Shown: piece after piece, positions 38,342-50,200 of the stretch | How the letters are laid out: each line of letters starts with the position of its first letter | Numbering within the stretch: position 1 is the stretch's first letter | Assembly (NCBI RefSeq): GCF_015354405.1 | Contig: NZ_JADKYP010000001.1 | Coordinates: 124,001-188,000, forward strand | Origin: Nocardia sp. BSTN01 | GTDB taxonomy: Bacteria; Actinomycetota; Actinomycetes; Mycobacteriales; Mycobacteriaceae | Direction: 5' to 3' | DNA length: 64,000 nucleotides | Made by a program: the position numbers and the translations under genes | Notes under the pieces: model-generated | Told to the model about the DNA's origin: nothing | Seen by the model: only the letters and a program-made list of their open reading frames with translations | Databases searched by the model: none

Positions 38342-38806
38342 CTAAACGGTGCAGGGCAGGTTCGCGTAATAGGCGATGGTGCACTCGGATTCGCGGGTCA
38401 GCTTCCAGGTGCCGTCGATGTCCTTCCACTTCAGCTCGATGTACATGGCATCGAAGCCGGGGACGTTGATCTGCAGGTTGTGGGTGAGGGTGTCGCCCTG
38501 CACGTTCACCGGAGCGACGGCCTGCCACTGGAATCCGGGCACCGAGGCCATGACGCCGCCGACCTGGTCGACCAGGCTCAGACCGGCCTCGCCGGCCTCC
38601 AGCTCGTTGGCGCGAGCGGACCGTGAACCGTTCGGGTCGAGCACCAACTGCAGTTTGCTCTGCAGCTCGCCGACGCCCGGAGCGGCGGCGTGCACAGGGG
38701 CGGCGATCGGCGCGGCGACGGCGGGGGTCACGGAGGCGACGCCGCCGGCGAAGACCACGACGGCCAGCGAAAACGCCGCAACGGCACGGGATTTGATCTT
38801 GATCAT
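38342..38806 (-). CDS. Secreted low-molecular-weight antigen, MTB12/CFP-2 family
   Basis: A 154-residue exported protein: signal peptide (KIKSRAVAAFSLAVVVFAGG...VAAP, cleavage about residue 32), then the MTB12 family core (ELQSKLQLVLD, ARANELEAGEAG, VMASVPGFQWQ) and a C-terminal GTWKLTRESEC...LPCTV with two Cys that could form a disulfide. The family is restricted to mycolate-containing actinobacteria and has no known function. Its promoter side contains an iron box at 38885-38903, shared with the siderophore hydroxylase gene, so iron control is possible. Confidence 0.85.
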   Translation of the reverse strand: MIKIKSRAVAAFSLAVVVFAGGVASVTPAVAAPIAAPVHAAAPGVGELQSKLQLVLDPNGSRSARANELEAGEAGLSLVDQVGGVMASVPGFQWQAVAPVNVQGDTLTHNLQINVPGFDAMYIELKWKDIDGTWKLTRESECTIAYYANLPCTV

Positions 38807-38884
38807 GGTCGTATCCGATCAGTTGGGGGACGGGAGTGCCCTGCCTCGCAATCGTTCCGCAAGGGCTGGCACCACTAAGCAATA

Positions 38885-38903
38885 TAAGGTAAGCCTATGC
38901 AAA
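38885..38903. promoter_or_regulatory. IdeR/DmdR-type iron box (13 of 19)
   Basis: TAAGGTAAGCCTATGCAAA matches 13 of 19 bases of the consensus TTAGGTTAGGCTAACCTAA. It lies between the MTB12-family gene and the divergent hydroxylase gene. A possible -10 (TAATAC, 38910-38915) follows it. This is the weakest of the five boxes. Confidence 0.6.
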
Positions 38904-39022
38904 GGTAGGTAATACTCAGTCGACTTCGGGTGGATCCGCTCCTTCCGATATGTCGGATCTGCGCAGCTGAACGCCCCGGCGACCGGCTGGGCGGTGGCTG
39001 GAATCACAGAACGGGAGAACCA

Positions 39023-40312
39023 GTGAAGACGCTTCTCGTGGTCGGAGCCGGGCCGAAAGCGATGGCAGTGGCGGCGAAGGCTCGGGTGCTGCGGGACCTG
39101 GGGTTACCCGCTCCGCGCGTGGTCGTGGTGGAACCGCATGCGGTGGGCGGCAATTGGCTGCCCAGCGGCGGCTGGACCGACGGCCAGCACCGGCTCGGCA
39201 CCAGCCCCGAAAAGGATGTCGGCTTCCCGTATCACTCCACCTGGGCGCGCGGCCACAACCGCGCGATCGACCGGGCGATGATCGCCTACAGCTGGACGTC
39301 GTTCCTGGTCGAGAACGGCGCCTATGCCGAATGGATCGACCGGGGCCGGCCCAGTCCGCATCATCACGTCTGGGCCAACTATCTGCAGTGGGTCGCCCGC
39401 AAGGCCGAGGTCGAGATGGTGATGGGCGCGGTGCGCCGGATTCGCCCGGCCGCCGACGGCTGGCTGGTCGCGGTGGCCGACAGTTCCGGCGTGGAGACCG
39501 AAATCGACTGCGACGGACTGATGATCACCGGCCCGGGCGACAGTCGGCGCGCGCTGGCCGAACATCCGAAGGTGCTGAGCATCGCGGACTTCTGGGATCT
39601 CGCGGGTAAGCGCCGGCTGCCGGTCTCCTCGCGGGCGGCGGTGATCGGCGGCGGTGAGACCGCGGGGTCGGCGGTGGACGAATTGGTCCGCCACGACGTC
39701 CTCACCGTGTCGGTGATCTCGCCCGCGGCCACCATCTACACCCGCGGTGAAAGTTATTTCGAGAACGCGCTGTTCAGTGATCCGGCGAAGTGGCGGGCGC
39801 TGAGCCTGCAGGAGCGCCGCGACGTCATCCGCCGCACCGATCGTGGCGTGTTCTCGGTGCGGGTGCAGGAGAACGTGCTGGGGGACAATCGCGTTCATCA
39901 TCTCCAGGGACGCGTGGTGCGGGTGGCCGAGCGCGGCGAGGGAGTGGCGCTCACCTTGCGCAACGAATTGCGCCCCGATCAGATGCACGCCTTCGATCTG
40001 GTGGTCGACGCCACGGGAGGCCAGCCGCTGTGGTTCCTGGATCTGTTCGATGCCGATGCCTCGGATCTGGTGGAGCTCGCGGTGGGCGGGCCCGTCACTC
40101 ATGCCCGGCTGGAGGCGGCCATCGGCCACGATCTGGCGGTGTCCGGCCTCGATGCCAAGCTCTATCTGCCGAATCTCGCGGGGATGGCGCAGGGGCCCGG
40201 CTTCCCGAATCTCAGCTGCCTGGGCGAACTTTCGGATCGGGTGCTGGGTGAGGTGCCGGTGCGCCGGGCCGCCGCGGTGGCGCGGATCGGGGCCGGGCAG
40301 CGCCCGGAATGA
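39023..40312 (+). CDS. mbtG: L-lysine N6-monooxygenase (MbtG-like)
   Basis: A 429-residue flavin-dependent N-hydroxylase very like mycobacterial MbtG: GAGPKAMAVAAKA (FAD site), SGGWTDGQHRLGTSPEKDVG near residue 48, NADPH motif VIGGGETAGSAVDEL near 210, the FENALFSDP block and a late GMAQGPGFPNLSCLGELSDR. It hydroxylates the lysine side-chain amine, giving the hydroxamate precursor of a siderophore. The GTG at 39023 (with CGGGAG upstream) gives the same N-terminus as the family; the frame is open 31 codons earlier. It is followed, after its own iron box, by a formyltransferase gene, which points to formylation of the hydroxylated lysine. Ornithine as substrate is the alternative. Confidence 0.9.
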   Translation: MKTLLVVGAGPKAMAVAAKARVLRDLGLPAPRVVVVEPHAVGGNWLPSGGWTDGQHRLGTSPEKDVGFPYHSTWARGHNRAIDRAMIAYSWTSFLVENGAYAEWIDRGRPSPHHHVWANYLQWVARKAEVEMVMGAVRRIRPAADGWLVAVADSSGVETEIDCDGLMITGPGDSRRALAEHPKVLSIADFWDLAGKRRLPVSSRAAVIGGGETAGSAVDELVRHDVLTVSVISPAATIYTRGESYFENALFSDPAKWRALSLQERRDVIRRTDRGVFSVRVQENVLGDNRVHHLQGRVVRVAERGEGVALTLRNELRPDQMHAFDLVVDATGGQPLWFLDLFDADASDLVELAVGGPVTHARLEAAIGHDLAVSGLDAKLYLPNLAGMAQGPGFPNLSCLGELSDRVLGEVPVRRAAAVARIGAGQRPE

Positions 40313-40326
40313 TCACCCGGCAAACT

Positions 40327-40345
40327 GTAGGCTAGGCTACCCTTA
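40327..40345. promoter_or_regulatory. IdeR/DmdR-type iron box (15 of 19)
   Basis: GTAGGCTAGGCTACCCTTA matches 15 of 19 consensus bases. It is only 15 bases after the hydroxylase stop and 24 bases before the formyltransferase start, so the formyltransferase-NRPS operon probably has its own iron-repressed promoter. Confidence 0.8.
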
Positions 40346-40368
40346 GTTCGAGGGAAGAGGTTCGGTTC

Positions 40369-41306
40369 ATGCGTATCGTGTCGTTCGGTTATCAGACCTG
40401 GGGTCGTCAAACGCTGCAGGCGCTGATCGATTCGGAACATGAGGTGGTGCTCGCGGTCACCCACCCCGCGAGTGAACACGCCTACAAGGGCATCTGGTCC
40501 GATTCGGTCGAGGAACTGGCGCGCGAACACGGCATTCCGGTCCACCTGACCGAGCGCGCCGATGCGGAGACCATCGACCTGGTCAAGCGCGCCGAACCCG
40601 ACATCATCGTGGTCAACAGCTGGTACACCTGGATGCCGCCGGAGCTGTATCTGATGCCGCCGCACGGCACGCTGAATCTGCACGATTCGCTGCTGCCGAA
40701 GTTCACCGGGTTCTCGCCCGTGCTGTGGGCGCTGATCAGCGGTGAATCCGAATTCGGCCTGACCGTGCACCGGATGGACGAACAGCTCGACACCGGCGAC
40801 ATCCTCGTGCAGCGCTCGCTGCCGATCGGCCCGACCGCCACCGGAACCGAACTCGTCCTCGCCGGAATGGAATTGATTCCGGGCGCGCTTCAGGAGGCGC
40901 TGAGCGCGATCGAATCCGGCACCGCGGTCTGGCGGCCGCAGGACAAGGCCGAGCGCACCTATTTCCACAAGCGGTCCGAGCGCGACAGCCGCATCGACTG
41001 GCATTGGGACGCAGTGGATCTCGAACGTTTCGTGCGCGCGCTGTCCGAGCCGTATCCGCGGGCCTTCTCCTACTACCGCGGCGAGAAGGTGGAGATCACC
41101 GCCGCCACCCTGTCGCAGGCCCGCTACGGCGGAACTCCCGGCCGAGTGGTCGTGCAGGAGGGTGGTGGCGTGGTGATCTGCGGGCCGGACGCACATCGCG
41201 GCGGCAATCTCGGTCTGGTCGTGACCCGGGTGCGCACCGCCGACGGCGCCGAGCACGACGGCGCCGAATTCTTCGCTCGCGGTGGTTATCTCACCGACGC
41301 CCCGGC

Positions 41307-41310
<4 letters not shown>
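40369..41310 (+). CDS. Formyltransferase for hydroxylated siderophore amino acid
   Basis: A 313-residue 10-formyl-tetrahydrofolate-dependent formyltransferase (Fmt/PurN fold). The catalytic Asn-His-Asp set is visible: Asn and His in LNLHDSLLP (about residues 106 and 108) and Asp in LDTGDI (about 144). A C-terminal Fmt_C-like domain follows. It is too short and in the wrong context to be the housekeeping methionyl-tRNA enzyme. Next to the N6-hydroxylase it most likely makes N6-formyl-N6-hydroxylysine, as found in formobactin-, amamistatin- and brasilibactin-type siderophores. Its ATGA stop overlaps the next NRPS start, and GGGAAGAGG supports its own start. Confidence 0.87.
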
Positions 41311-44441
<3,131 letters not shown>

Positions 44442-44503
44442 GCTACGATTCCGAGAGGGCCGGGATCGCGAGTCGCCCGGAGCGAAGTACAAGGAGCTGT
44501 GCA

Positions 44504-45505
44504 ATGAACCCAGGTCGAACATCCGCGCGCCGCGGTATGCGCGCACGCGGCGCGGTGCTGCGAACCACGTTGCTGGCGCTGATCCTGGGTCTGGTGACGG
44601 CCGTGGCCGCGTGCGGATCCGGTTCGGACGACGCCGATTCCGGTGCGGCCGTGACGATCGAGCACAGCATGGGCACCACCACCGTCGACGGCACGCCCAA
44701 GCGCGTGGTGACCCTCGGCCCGGCCTGGCTGGACGCGGCCGTCTCGCTCGGGGTCACCCCGGTCGGCTATCTGGTGCCCGGCGCCGGGGCCGGGATGACC
44801 GTGCCGTGGCTGCCGCCGACGCTGCCGCAACAGTCCAAGGCCCTGAACGTGGGCGGCGATGTCGTCGAGCAGATCGCGGCGCTCGAGCCCGATCTCATCG
44901 TGGCGCCGGGTTACATGATGGACAAGGCCATGTACGACAAGCTGTCCAAACTCGCCCCGACCATCGGGCCGCTGTCCTCGGCGCAGATCGACCCGTGGGA
45001 GGACCAGGTTCAGGCCCTCGGCAAGGTGCTGCACAAGCAGGACCAGGCCGGCAAGGTGGTCGCCGATGTGCACGGCAGGATCGACGCGGTCGCCGCGAAA
45101 CATCCCGGCCTGAAGGGCAAGACCTTCCTCACCTGCATGCTCACCACGCCCACCCAGTTGATGGTGCTGGCGGATCCGAAAGACGGTTCCGCGCAGGTGT
45201 TCACGCGGCTCGGGATGACGATGCCGGCGAAACTGGTCGCCGAGGCCCCCTCGGGCGGACGGCTGGCGCTCTCGCCGGAACGGCTCGGCGATCTGACCTC
45301 CGATCTGCTGGTGTGCGGCGCGGCGCCGGGCCTGCAGGAGAAGTTCACCCAGCTGCCGGGCTACGCGGATCTGCCGTCGGTGCGCCAGGGCGGCATCTCG
45401 TTCGTCGACATGATCACGATCAACGCCATCAACCAGCCGACCGCGCTGTCGGTGCCGTATCTGCTCGACAAGCTCGAACCGACCTTCGCGACCGTCGGCA
45501 AGTAA
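44504..45505 (+). CDS. Siderophore-binding lipoprotein (FecB/FepB-type substrate-binding protein)
   Basis: A 333-residue lipoprotein. The signal peptide ends in a lipobox (TAVAAC, about residue 36), so it is anchored to the outside of the cytoplasmic membrane. The rest is a class III periplasmic-binding-protein fold: RVVTLGPAWLDAAVSLGVTP, LEPDLIVAPGYM, and a C-terminal FVDMITINAINQPTALSVPYL. Such proteins bind ferri-siderophores and deliver them to an ABC importer. AAGGAG lies seven bases before the ATG. It sits inside the NRPS gene group, behind its own iron box. No FecCD-type permease is nearby; the IrtAB-like pair downstream is the only candidate partner here. Confidence 0.88.
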   Translation: MNPGRTSARRGMRARGAVLRTTLLALILGLVTAVAACGSGSDDADSGAAVTIEHSMGTTTVDGTPKRVVTLGPAWLDAAVSLGVTPVGYLVPGAGAGMTVPWLPPTLPQQSKALNVGGDVVEQIAALEPDLIVAPGYMMDKAMYDKLSKLAPTIGPLSSAQIDPWEDQVQALGKVLHKQDQAGKVVADVHGRIDAVAAKHPGLKGKTFLTCMLTTPTQLMVLADPKDGSAQVFTRLGMTMPAKLVAEAPSGGRLALSPERLGDLTSDLLVCGAAPGLQEKFTQLPGYADLPSVRQGGISFVDMITINAINQPTALSVPYLLDKLEPTFATVGK

Positions 45506-45518
45506 GGACTGATTACCC

Positions 45519-47213
45519 ATGTCTGATGCGCTCGTGCCGAATACGACCGTGCCGGCCACCTCTGCTCCGAAAACCGCTGCGGCCGCGACGGAGTCGCGGG
45601 CGGGCGGGCGGGGCATCCCGTTGTCCCCGGCCCAGCAGGCCGCCCTGCTGCCGGAACGCCTGCGCGGGATCGCGGCGACGAATCTCTTTCTCGCCCTGGA
45701 GATCACCGGTGACCTCGGTCCGGCCGATCTGGACCGGGCCGCGGTCGCCGCGGTGAGCCGGCACGACGTTCTGCGCACGCTCTATCCGGACGATCGCCGG
45801 ATTCCGTACCAGCGTGTCGTCGACGCGCCCGACACGGTGGTCGAGACGGTCGAGACCGCCTCCTCGGACCTCGACGCCGCGCTGCGCGCCGACGCCGCGC
45901 ACCGCATCGATCCGGTGCGCGAGTTGCCGATCCGGATCAGACTGCACCGCACGCCCGATCGCGACGTCCTGTCCCTCACCGCTCATCCGGTGGCCGCCGA
46001 CGATCGCAGTCTCGAACTGCTGATCGCGGAACTGGCCGAGGGGACGGTCGCCGAGCCCGTGACGCAGTACCGGGGCTACGCGATGGCACAGATGAAGTCA
46101 CTGGTCGGTGACGCGGCCGCCGATCCCGACCTCGGGTACTGGCTGGGTCGGCTGGCCGATCTGCCCGAGCGGGCGACCGTGGCGGTGACCGCTGATTCCG
46201 GCGCGGCACCGGGTCCGGCCGCCGCGACCCGCACCCTGCGGATTCCGGCGGCTGCCTTCGGTGACCACGACGTCGAACTGTCCGTGGTGGCCGCACTGGC
46301 CGCGGTGCTGGGCGCGGCGGGTCTCGGTGATGATGTGCCGATCGGCATCGCCGACGCGGGACGTACCGGCGCACAGCAGGATTCGGCGCTCGGCGCTTAC
46401 GCGAACCATCTGGTGCTGCGCGTCGACACCGGCGCGTCCGCCACCCCGCGAGCGCTGCTGGCGCAGGTCGCGGAGCTCGCGGTGCCCGCGCGCGCCCATG
46501 CCGCGGCCCGGATCGAGCGGATCACGCATCAGCTGCGCGGTGCCGCCGCCGTCGCCGCGGGTGCGCCCTTCCAGGCCCTCGTCACCACCCGAACCGAGGT
46601 GACCGGTGCGAATGCGCGCGAGATCGCCCGGCGAGTGGCGCGGCCGCACGGCGTGGATGTCGTCGCCGATGTCGTCACCGGAGGCGAGGAGGTGGCGGTG
46701 ACCCTCGAATTCCCGGCGGTACTGGCAGGAAGCGCTGAATTCGACACGCTCACGAGCGGAATCGAGCGATGGCTGCTGAACTCCGCTGCCTCGGATAATC
46801 CGCTGCGCGATGTGGAGATTCCGACGGTGTTCGAACGGAACACGTCGTACTCCGGTGGCACCGGTCTCGGCGGAGAGCCCAGCACGGAGGCCGAACGGCT
46901 GATCGCCGCCACCATTCGCGAGGTGCTCGAACTGGACGCGGACGACGAGGTCGGCCGCGCCGACACCTTCTTCTCGCTGGGCGGGGACAGCATCGCCGCA
47001 CTGCGCATGGTCACCCTGCTCGGTGAGCGAGGCTATGCGCTCGATGTGCAGAAGGTGTTCGAATTCCCGGCTGTGCACGAAATGGCCGCACAGCTGACCG
47101 AGGCCGAGGCGGTCCCGGCCGCCGAACAGCCCGCCCCCGTCGCGCCGATGAGCGCTTCCGGTCTGGATCCGGCCGCGCTGGCCGCACTCGGCAAGAAGTT
47201 CGCCGCACGGTGA
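45519..47213 (+). CDS. Unusual condensation-domain/carrier didomain protein (no adenylation domain)
   Basis: A 564-residue protein with a condensation-like domain (about 30-430; start motif LSPAQQAALLP, then AVSRHDVLRTLY) joined directly to a carrier domain (about 455-525, S491 in FFSLGGDSIAALRMV). No adenylation domain is present, so the carrier must be charged by another protein. The HHxxxDG motif reads HPVAADD, with Pro at the catalytic second His (residue 157). Similarity in the second half of the condensation domain (GAYANHLVLRVD...APFQALVTTRTEV) is also weak. It could hold an intermediate for tailoring or act as a docking partner. Its stop overlaps the next NRPS start (GTGA). The carrier's GGDSI form usually precedes an E or C domain acting in trans. 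Confidence 0.82.
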   Translation: MSDALVPNTTVPATSAPKTAAAATESRAGGRGIPLSPAQQAALLPERLRGIAATNLFLALEITGDLGPADLDRAAVAAVSRHDVLRTLYPDDRRIPYQRVVDAPDTVVETVETASSDLDAALRADAAHRIDPVRELPIRIRLHRTPDRDVLSLTAHPVAADDRSLELLIAELAEGTVAEPVTQYRGYAMAQMKSLVGDAAADPDLGYWLGRLADLPERATVAVTADSGAAPGPAAATRTLRIPAAAFGDHDVELSVVAALAAVLGAAGLGDDVPIGIADAGRTGAQQDSALGAYANHLVLRVDTGASATPRALLAQVAELAVPARAHAAARIERITHQLRGAAAVAAGAPFQALVTTRTEVTGANAREIARRVARPHGVDVVADVVTGGEEVAVTLEFPAVLAGSAEFDTLTSGIERWLLNSAASDNPLRDVEIPTVFERNTSYSGGTGLGGEPSTEAERLIAATIREVLELDADDEVGRADTFFSLGGDSIAALRMVTLLGERGYALDVQKVFEFPAVHEMAAQLTEAEAVPAAEQPAPVAPMSASGLDPAALAALGKKFAAR

Positions 47214-50200
47214 GCGAGGTGGAGATTCTCGACGTCGTCGCGCTGTCGCCACTGCAGCGCGGGCTGTATTCGGTCAGTTCGATGGCGCAGGGCATCGACC
47301 CCTATCTGGTCACCTTCGCGGTGCGCATCGATGATCTGGCCGATCCGGCGGCACTGCGCGCGGCCTTCGACGGCGTCCTGCGGCGCTACCCGCATCTGGG
47401 TGCGGCGGTACTGGCCGAGGATGTGCCGCATCCGGTGCTGGTCATCACCTCGGCGGGCCGAATCGGCTGGCGCGAGCTCGATCTGCGCTCGGCCCCCGAC
47501 CCCGAGGCGGCGGCGCGGGATCTCTACTGGCAGGAAGCGCGCCGGCGGCTCGACCTGGACCGCGGGCCGCTGTTCCGGGTGGTCGCTGCGCAGGTCGGCG
47601 AGCGCGAGTACGAAGTTGTGTGCACCGCACACCATATCGTCGTCGACGGCTGGTCGATTCCGCTGCTGTTCTCCGATCTGATCGCCCTGCATCGCGGGGA
47701 GGGCGCGGCGCTGCCCCCGGCTCCGCCGTTGCGGGAACACGCGGCCTGGCTGGCGAGCCGCGACACCGAGGCCTCGGCGCGGGCATGGGCCGCGGCACTG
47801 GAGGGTCTGGCGCCGATGCCGATGCTCGGGCCGCCGGCACCGGCGGATCTCGACCTGCCCGTCGTGGGCGAGGCGCGCGTGGACGCGGCGGGCACCGACC
47901 TGCTCCTCACCTGGGCGCGGGCCAACGGCCTCACACTGAACACCGTCCTCCAAATGGCATGGGCGCGTATTCTTTCCGGCCTGACCGGCCGCGACGACGT
48001 GGTCTTCGGCCAGACCACCTCGGGCCGGGACGCCTCGCTGCCGAATGCGGAACGCCTGGTCGGCGCGCTGGTCACCACCATTCCGGTGCGGGTGCGGATG
48101 GACGACCGCGCGCCCGCGCAGGTCGGCGCCGAACTGCAGCGTTCGGTGGCGCAGTTGCGGGCGCACGAATATCTGGGCATCGCGGAGATCACCCGCCACG
48201 CCGGGGCCGGGCAGTTGTTCGACAGTCTGCTCGTCTTCGAGAACTCACCGGTCGGCGCGGTCGCACCGCGCATGCCGATGGGTGGCGGCGCCACCATGAC
48301 CGCCCGCCGCGTCGATTCCCCGAGCCACTATCCGATCGCCGTCGTACCCGTACTGGAACACGGCGAGCTGATCTGCCGCGTCGAAACCCGACCGGACCTG
48401 CTCACCACCTTCGACCCGGACCGGATGGCGCGCCGGTTGCTCGCCGTCGCCACCCGGATCGTGACGGCGCGGCAGTGCAGTGCGGTCGATGTACTGCTCG
48501 ACGACGAGCCCGCCGCGCTGACGGCCGACTACGCCGGTGGCGCAGGGGTTTCCGATTCCACGTCGATTGTCGGCTCGTCGGCCGAGGTATCGGGTTCCCC
48601 GGCATCCACGCAGGCGGTGCCGGGTACTCCGGCGAGTTCCATCGTCCGGTCCGCGCCGGCGACACAGGCCGTGCCGGATAGCCGGGCGAGTTCTGCTGCC
48701 GGGTCCGCGCAGGCTTCGCCGAGCAGCGCGCCGAGTTCTGCCGCACCCGCCACGGTTCCGGAGGCGTTACTCGACGCTGCCGATGCGGCGGCCGATCGGA
48801 TCGCGGTCGTCGATGCGGCGGGTGAGCAGACTTTCGCCGAATTCGGTTCCGCGGTACGCACATTGGCCGCCGAGCTGGTTGCGGCGGGGATCGGTTCCGG
48901 TGACTCGGTGGCGGTCATGCTGCCCCGCGACCGCCGAGTCCTGCACGTTCCCTTCGCCGTCGGTCTCGCCGGCGCCACTTGTGTGCACGTCGATCCGGCC
49001 ACCCCGGCCGACCGCGTGGCGTATCTGCTGAGCACCAGCGGGGCGCGCATCGTTCTCGCCGACGCGGACCGCGCCGAGACGCTGGCCGAGGTCCGCGCGC
49101 AAGCGGTGGAATGCCGCCACGGGATCACGGACAGCGACGGCCGCCTTCTGTTTCCAGGCTCCGATTCGGTTTCGGCGGGCGGCCGTGGTGTGCCGCGAGT
49201 GACGGTTTCGGCCGAAACGGCGACTCCGGGCGTTGCGACGACGGAGGAGGCCACGTCGCACGGGTCGCCACTGCCGGCATCGGACGGTGCCGCAGCGCAC
49301 GGACGGTCGGACTCCAGTGCGGAACGGAACCGCGAGTCCGTCAGCGCGTCAGACACTGTGCCGCAACGGTATTCGGACGCCCCGTTCTATGTGGTGTTCA
49401 CCTCCGGCACGACCGGCAGGCCCAAAGGGGTGGCGGTATCGCATCGCGCGCTGCTCAACCACTGGGGCAATCACGAGCGGCGGATCTTCGCGCCGATCGC
49501 CGCCGCCACCGGGCGCACACTGCGCATCGGGCACGGCTGGTCCACCGGATTCGATGCGGCGTGGCAGCCCACGGTCGCCCTGCTGAGCGGCCACACCGTG
49601 GTGATGTTGGGGGACGAGGTACGCACCGACGCCGAGCGCATCGTCGCGGCGATCGACGACTTCGGTATCGATATCTTCGACACCTCACCGTCCATGCTGA
49701 ACCGGTTGATCGCCGCCGGGATGTTCCGGACCGATTCCGAGACCGGCGCCGAACACTGCCCGTTGGCCGTGCTCGCACTCGGTGGTGAGGCGATCAGCCC
49801 CGACACCTGGCGGCGCCTGCAGGGATTGGCGACCACCCGGGTCATCAACTTCTACGGCCCGACCGAGGCGACCGTCGAGGCGCTGATGGCCGATGTGCAC
49901 GATCACGCCGCGCCGACCATCGGCCGCCCGTTCGACGCGATGACCGCCGAGGTGCTCGATCACCGGTTGCGGCCGGTGCCGCCAGGGGGGCAGGGCGAGC
50001 TCTACCTTTCCGGACCGCAACTCGCGCTCGGTTATCTGGGGCGGCCCGCCACCACCGCGGCCGCCTTCGTAGCCGGCGAGGCGGGTGAAAGGCGTTATCG
50101 CACCGGCGATCTGGTGCGCCGCTCCGACGACGGGACCGTCGTCTACGAGGGGCGTGTCGACCGGCAGGTGAAGATCAACGGATACCGCGTCGAACCCGAC

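Noticed and set aside
38930-39022. A longer N-terminus for the lysine hydroxylase (31 extra codons)
   Set aside because: The extra part has no similarity to MbtG and lacks a ribosome binding site; the GTG at 39023 gives the family N-terminus.
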